Positions 14,497 to 17,128 of a stretch of DNA of 17,128 nucleotides are shown piece by piece. Both the position numbers and the translations under genes were made by a program. The first letter of the stretch is position 1; each line of letters opens with the position of its first letter. A model generated the notes under the pieces. It did not search any database. It saw nothing but the letters and a program-made list of their open reading frames with translations, and had not been told where the DNA came from. Where the stretch lies: the NCBI GenBank assembly GCA_910586025.1, contig CAJUIO010000080.1, positions 1 to 17,128 on the forward strand, in the 5' to 3' direction. Origin of the DNA: an uncultured Lachnospiraceae bacterium. GTDB lineage: Bacteria; Bacillota; Clostridia; Lachnospirales; Lachnospiraceae.

Positions 14497-16215
14497 ATGA
14501 GGAAAAGGATGATGCTGTTGTGTCTTGCGGCCTTTTATCTTTTCATCACAGGTGCGGGAAATGCGCACAAGGGTGCGGAGGAAGAATCAGAGATTATACT
14601 GCAAAGTGAAAGCTTAAGGGAATGCGTGTATGAGATGATGGAAAAGGAGTCGGGGGAACCGCTGTACGAGAGGGAGCTTGCGGGCTGCGAGGGGAGCCTG
14701 CGGGCGGAGAGGTCTTTTGGGATTGAGAGCGGCGACGATCTTGATTTTGTGAGGCGTTATTTTGATCTGGATACGGTGTATAGCTGGAACATTGTATTTC
14801 CGCCCGGGAGAGCGGAGGGAGATGCGGAGGGAGACGAGATCAGCGGATGGAGCAGGCAGCAGCTGGAGGGACTTGGATGCATGGAGGGAAGCGTGTATAT
14901 CAGTGCGATGGAAGACACTGTACCGGCCTGCGTGCTGCCTTATTTTACAGGAGCCGGGGAGATGGTCTTTGATGTGCTGGATGTGACGGGTAAAATTCCG
15001 GAGGGACAGCGGTTCCCCGGAAACGTAAAGAGCGTGTTTCTGAATTCCTATTCCCTGATCCGGTACCGGAATCTGCTGCGGTGTATGGAACATTCCCGGA
15101 TAGAGGAAATTTCGGTGAACACGGATTACGGGATCGGGCTTCCCCGGATTTTTTTGCTGGATCAGACGGCGGCAATGGAGAGCCTTCGTATCCTGAATCT
15201 GGATGATAATGCGGTCAGGGCAGGAGACCAGGAAAAAGTGCGTAAGAGCAAGCTTTCCAGCCTGCAATGCCGGATTGACAGGGGAACAGATCTGGCGTTC
15301 CTTATGGAAATTCCTTCATTGAAAGAGGTTTCCTTTGCGGTTTCGGAGGAAAGGGATCTCGCTTTACTGCTCTCAAATAGAGAGCTTGCACTCCGGCTGC
15401 GCTTTTGCAGGGAAGCGGTGGAGTTTGATGAAGATGTGTACGAAGGGAAGGAACCGGTGGGTATCGCTTCTCTTGACGAGACTCTGGGGTGGAGGCAGGA
15501 GATGGAAGAACCGTCCGGAAGGGATCCTGAAAATTTTCTGGCGATCTACCAGCGCCGTGCGGACGAGGGAAGGGAAATCGAATGCTTTACCATACGACGC
15601 AGGAGCAAGGAGCAGGATCAATACGGCGACATGGAGAATGTGAGTACTTTTTTCCGGGTGACGGACGGGGAGCGGAAGCAGATTCTTTTGCCCGAGAGGG
15701 AGGATTCCGACTACGTCCTGTTCGGGGATTACCGAAGAGACTATTTTTACATGGAGGATATTAATTTTGACGGGGTGAAGGACATCATTCTGGATGCGGG
15801 GGGCTTTGGCAACCAGCAGGCACGCTATGAATTTGCCTGGATCTGGGAGCCGCAGACAGAGGAATATATCCGCTGTGAGTCCTACCGGGAGATCATGAAT
15901 CCCTCTGTGGACAGAGAAAAAGAGCTGGTATGGAGCAGCTGGCGCAACAGTGCGGCTTCCCATGGATATGGAATTTACCGTTATGAGGACGGTGAGTTTG
16001 TTTTGAAGAGAAGACTTACGGAAACCCTGCTTTTTGAGTACGAGATTCCGGATCGGTCAAAATTGCCGGAGGGCGCAAGAGTATGGCGGTGGGAGGAGGA
16101 GACCTTCGGGGAGGACGGGAAGGTGGAGACGAGGACCTTTGAGGCGGTAGAGGCTTTTGGAAAAAAGAGGCAGACACCCGGGGAATATGAGGAGTTTTTC
16201 CAGGGGGAGTTTTGA
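14497..16215 (+). CDS. Secreted protein of unknown function with LRR-like and EF-hand-like segments
   Basis: 572 residues from ATG 14497, preceded by GAAGGGA (14481-14487); the frame is open to TTG 14458 but the ATG fits the signal peptide. Residues 1-24 are a Sec signal (basic start, hydrophobic LLCLAAFYLFITGAG) with likely cleavage after GNA. There is no lipobox. The middle (about 205-300) has leucine-rich strands such as SLRILNLDDNAV, suggesting a short LRR-like region. Around residues 420-430 is DINFDGVKDI, a Ca-binding-loop-like motif. The following block, with GNQQARYEFAWIW and NPSVD, resembles the XAC2610-type or FG-GAP-like domains of Lachnospiraceae surface proteins. I do not recognise the whole protein and no catalytic motif is visible. 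It is divergent from ptb, and the decayed glycosidase follows directly. Confidence 0.75.
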   Translation: MRKRMMLLCLAAFYLFITGAGNAHKGAEEESEIILQSESLRECVYEMMEKESGEPLYERELAGCEGSLRAERSFGIESGDDLDFVRRYFDLDTVYSWNIVFPPGRAEGDAEGDEISGWSRQQLEGLGCMEGSVYISAMEDTVPACVLPYFTGAGEMVFDVLDVTGKIPEGQRFPGNVKSVFLNSYSLIRYRNLLRCMEHSRIEEISVNTDYGIGLPRIFLLDQTAAMESLRILNLDDNAVRAGDQEKVRKSKLSSLQCRIDRGTDLAFLMEIPSLKEVSFAVSEERDLALLLSNRELALRLRFCREAVEFDEDVYEGKEPVGIASLDETLGWRQEMEEPSGRDPENFLAIYQRRADEGREIECFTIRRRSKEQDQYGDMENVSTFFRVTDGERKQILLPEREDSDYVLFGDYRRDYFYMEDINFDGVKDIILDAGGFGNQQARYEFAWIWEPQTEEYIRCESYREIMNPSVDREKELVWSSWRNSAASHGYGIYRYEDGEFVLKRRLTETLLFEYEIPDRSKLPEGARVWRWEEETFGEDGKVETRTFEAVEAFGKKRQTPGEYEEFFQGEF

Positions 16216-16266
16216 AATATTGCATTTTGGAGTACCGTCGGGGATGAGGTTGAAAATATTGCTGTA

Positions 16267-17077
16267 TTGGATGAAACTTTACCGTACTTGGAAAACCGTT
16301 CTTTTCCATCGGAGGACAGCTTCACAATTCCTCAGGATATGCGCTGGGCGCACAGAGCGGGGAAAAATATGAGCAGGATGTTAAGGTGGCGTTTGCCAGC
16401 CTGAAGGCTCTCGGAGCAAACACGGTGGCCGTGCCCGTCTGCTGGGATGCATTTGAGCCGGAGGAAGGGAAATTTGACCTTGCTTATGTGCGGCGGATGA
16501 TTGACAGGATAAGGGAAAATGATCTTCACGCGGTGCTTTTGTGGTTCGGTACCTGGAAAAACGGGCAGATGGAGTACACGCCGGCCTGGGTGAAAACGGA
16601 CAGAAAGCGCTTCCGGTGGGCACTGTGCGCCGATGGCGGGCAGACTACGGTATTATCCCCCTTTTGCAGGGAAAATAAGGAGCAGGACAAGCGGGCGTTC
16701 TGCAAACTGGTGGAATTCGTGAAGGAGTATGACGAGAGCACGGGAACCGTCATAGCCATTCAGGTGGAAAACGAGCCGGGAATGTATGCCGCTTCCATAC
16801 GTGATTTCAGCCAGGAAGGGACGAAGGCTTTCGAGAGCGACGTTCCTGTGGAGATGATCGAGGCGGCCAGGAAGGACACGGGAGCCGTCCGAAGCGCATG
16901 GGAAAAGAACGGAGAAAAGCAGAGCGGAAGCTGGGAGGGCGTGTTTGGAGGCTTCGGGGCGGAGCCGTATCAAAAGCGCTTCCGGCATGGCTTGCCGCAT
17001 GCGGCCATCTGGATGCCATCGCCCCGGATATTTATGAGATAGAGCCGGGACTGGTCAGAAAGACCCAGGAAATCTGA
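16267..17077 (+). pseudogene. Decayed beta-galactosidase-like gene (GH42/GH35-type, DUF5597 subgroup), at least two deletions
   Basis: Homology runs through all three frames. Frame of 16270: TLPYLENR (16276-16299). Frame of 16293 up to about 16950: KPFFSIGGQLHNSSGYALGA, then the family core LGANTVAVPVCWDAFEPEEGKFD, LLWFGTWKNG, and VIAIQVENEPGM with the catalytic-type Glu-Asn-Glu. Frame of 16961 to TGA 17075-17077: GGAVSK, then AACGHLDAIAPDIY. In intact homologues roughly ten residues lie between LEN-R and GKPFF, and roughly 55-60 between SWEGVFG and GGAVSK; both are missing here. After DIY the similarity stops. No start codon with a ribosome site is present. The longest remaining frame (16386-17042) lacks most of the barrel, so no active enzyme is expected. 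From 17078 to the end nothing is recognised; the relic may continue beyond the window. Confidence 0.8.
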
Positions 17078-17128
17078 GGGAATCGGTCAGAGGAATCCGG
17101 AATTCCTTTAAGATGCTTGGAAATGTGA

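Noticed and set aside
1..17128. CRISPR arrays, tRNA or rRNA genes, insertion sequences, prophage genes
   Set aside because: No regularly spaced repeats, cloverleaf or rRNA sequence, transposase or integrase motifs were seen on either strand.

Overview
The window looks like a chromosome segment from an anaerobic, Gram-positive Clostridia, most likely a Lachnospiraceae relative. The support is a T-box-controlled aspartyl-tRNA synthetase, a trkA-trkH potassium uptake pair, a ptb-buk butyrate kinase pathway, strong AGGAGG-type ribosome binding sites, and Lachnospiraceae-style lipoproteins and a DUF5597-like beta-galactosidase relic. No 16S rRNA or other taxonomic marker is present, so the assignment is an inference from gene content.

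Layout, left to right. (1) 3-206: C-terminal end of a carboxylesterase. (2) 232-813: a CmpB-type (PF06541) membrane protein whose start codons lie inside a 14-bp inverted repeat. (3) 810-5877: a consensus promoter and a T-box riboswitch with an apparent Asn (AAC) specifier, followed by aspS, trkA and trkH in a tight row. (4) 5895-9324: an OmpR-type response regulator, its histidine kinase, and a lipoprotein made of three copies of one domain. The regulator gene and the lipoprotein gene share an identical 17-bp promoter element. (5) 9342-12203: a restriction-modification island with its own promoter, in the order Vsr-like nicking endonuclease, C5-cytosine methyltransferase, PD-(D/E)XK endonuclease. 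(6) 12252-14395, minus strand: ptb-buk, driven by a good promoter and closed by a bidirectional terminator shared with the R-M operon. (7) 14497-16215: a secreted protein with LRR-like and EF-hand-like segments. (8) about 16267-17077: a decayed beta-galactosidase-like gene with at least two internal deletions, each changing frame.

How the parts work together. The T-box senses uncharged tRNA, and its Asn specifier plus the His in the AspRS anticodon-binding fold suggest a non-discriminating AspRS that also makes Asp-tRNA(Asn). The trkAH genes probably ride on the same transcript. The two-component system appears to control itself and the three-repeat lipoprotein. In the R-M island, Vsr would repair the T:G mismatches created when 5-methylcytosine deaminates. 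Ptb and Buk convert butyryl-CoA to butyrate with ATP formation.

No CRISPR array, tRNA, rRNA, insertion sequence or phage gene was seen. The most distinctive items are the Vsr-MTase-REase island with a Vsr that lacks zinc ligands and an endonuclease I cannot assign to a family, the duplicated regulatory element of the two-component system, and the Asn-reading T-box in front of aspS.
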